Of a stretch of DNA of 64,000 bases, positions 63,791-64,000 are shown piece by piece; within the stretch, counting starts at the first letter, position 1, and every line of letters begins with the position of its first letter. Where the stretch lies: contig OX463859.1 of assembly GCA_949825065.1 (NCBI GenBank), positions 17,131,220 through 17,195,219 on the forward strand, written 5' to 3'. Source of the DNA: Odontocerum albicorne (lineage: Eukaryota > Arthropoda > Insecta > Trichoptera > Odontoceridae). The notes under the pieces are model-generated. The model was given only the letters and a program-made list of their open reading frames with translations, searched no databases and was not told the origin of the DNA. The position numbers and the translations under genes were made by a program.

Positions 63791-64000
63791 TTAAAAAGTC
63801 AAAGAGCATCGATTTGTTCTTTGCTTCACTTTGTTCGAAGTGAATGGACATACCTGTTATTTGTCACTATTGATTCTTATTTCTTATGTAATGTCCCTCA
63901 GAATATTTATAATTATAAATAATTAATTATTAAAATTAACTTATTATATCACATGGTTCATTACTCCTTTTATACAATGTAATACTTGTTAAGAATAAAA
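63791..64000. other. AT-rich window end, nothing recognised
   Basis: A run of short AT-rich blocks without element or gene. Confidence 0.5.

Overview
This window looks like nuclear DNA from an invertebrate animal, most likely an arthropod. It is AT-rich (roughly two thirds A+T by eye). No open reading frame exceeds about 210 codons, and the longest ones are minisatellite read-through. The recognisable protein remnants are animal transposons: DD34D mariner, a Tc1/IS630-like element, a Penelope-like element with a GIY-YIG domain, several non-LTR retrotransposon (LINE) lineages, a piggyBac-type TTAA element and possible Helitron ends. I found no convincing host gene, rRNA or functional tRNA. The species cannot be named from this sequence.

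The window is a mosaic of decayed, nested repeats. LINE-X fragments (C-terminal WCWRR-type) lie at 2.5-3.1 kb, 39.7-40.1 kb and 61.0-62.4 kb. LINE-J fragments (jockey/CR1-like) lie at 10.7-11.6, 12.3-12.7, 28.6-29.9 and 43.0-43.3 kb. LINE-G 3' ends with a (GAT)n tail lie at 40.8 and 47.5-48.1 kb. LINE-H C-termini lie at 25.9 and 41.2 kb. LINE-K C-termini lie at 46.1 and 52.0 kb. LINE-E C-termini occur at about eight places, all on the + strand. About two dozen copies of a tRNA-derived SINE (SINE-A) are scattered from 8.7 to 56 kb. SINE-A shares its 3' tail with LINE-J, the classic SINE/LINE partnership. Two further tRNA-type SINE families (B and C) and an unclassified repeat with a (TAA)n-type end (REP-1) are also present. 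DNA transposons sit at 30.6-31.8 kb (mariner, inverted), 32.9-33.1 kb (foldback MITE), 34.9-35.3 kb (mariner 5' part), 37.3-38.7 kb (composite mariner), 43.6-44.1 kb (Tc1/IS630-like), 47.1-48.2 kb (TTAA/piggyBac type) and 62.5-63.6 kb (long inverted repeat).

Minisatellites include 27-bp (0.28 kb), 45-bp (1.1 kb), 46-bp (13.1 kb), 42-bp (15.1 kb), 51-bp (21.7 kb, grown from a SINE-A tail), 59-bp (25.4 kb) and 43-bp (28.4 kb) arrays.

The most unusual signal is a short one. The octamer TACGAGTA/TACTCGTA occurs 24 times by eye, where about two would be expected. At three loci, comparison with sister repeat copies shows it is a 6-bp insertion at a TA. TA-CGAG-TA is what excision of a mariner ending in CGAG would leave, and the composite mariner at 37,281-38,709 has exactly those outer ends. 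I infer that this sequence carries a dense fossil record of transposon excision footprints. All family assignments come from motif recognition by eye; none was checked by a database search.
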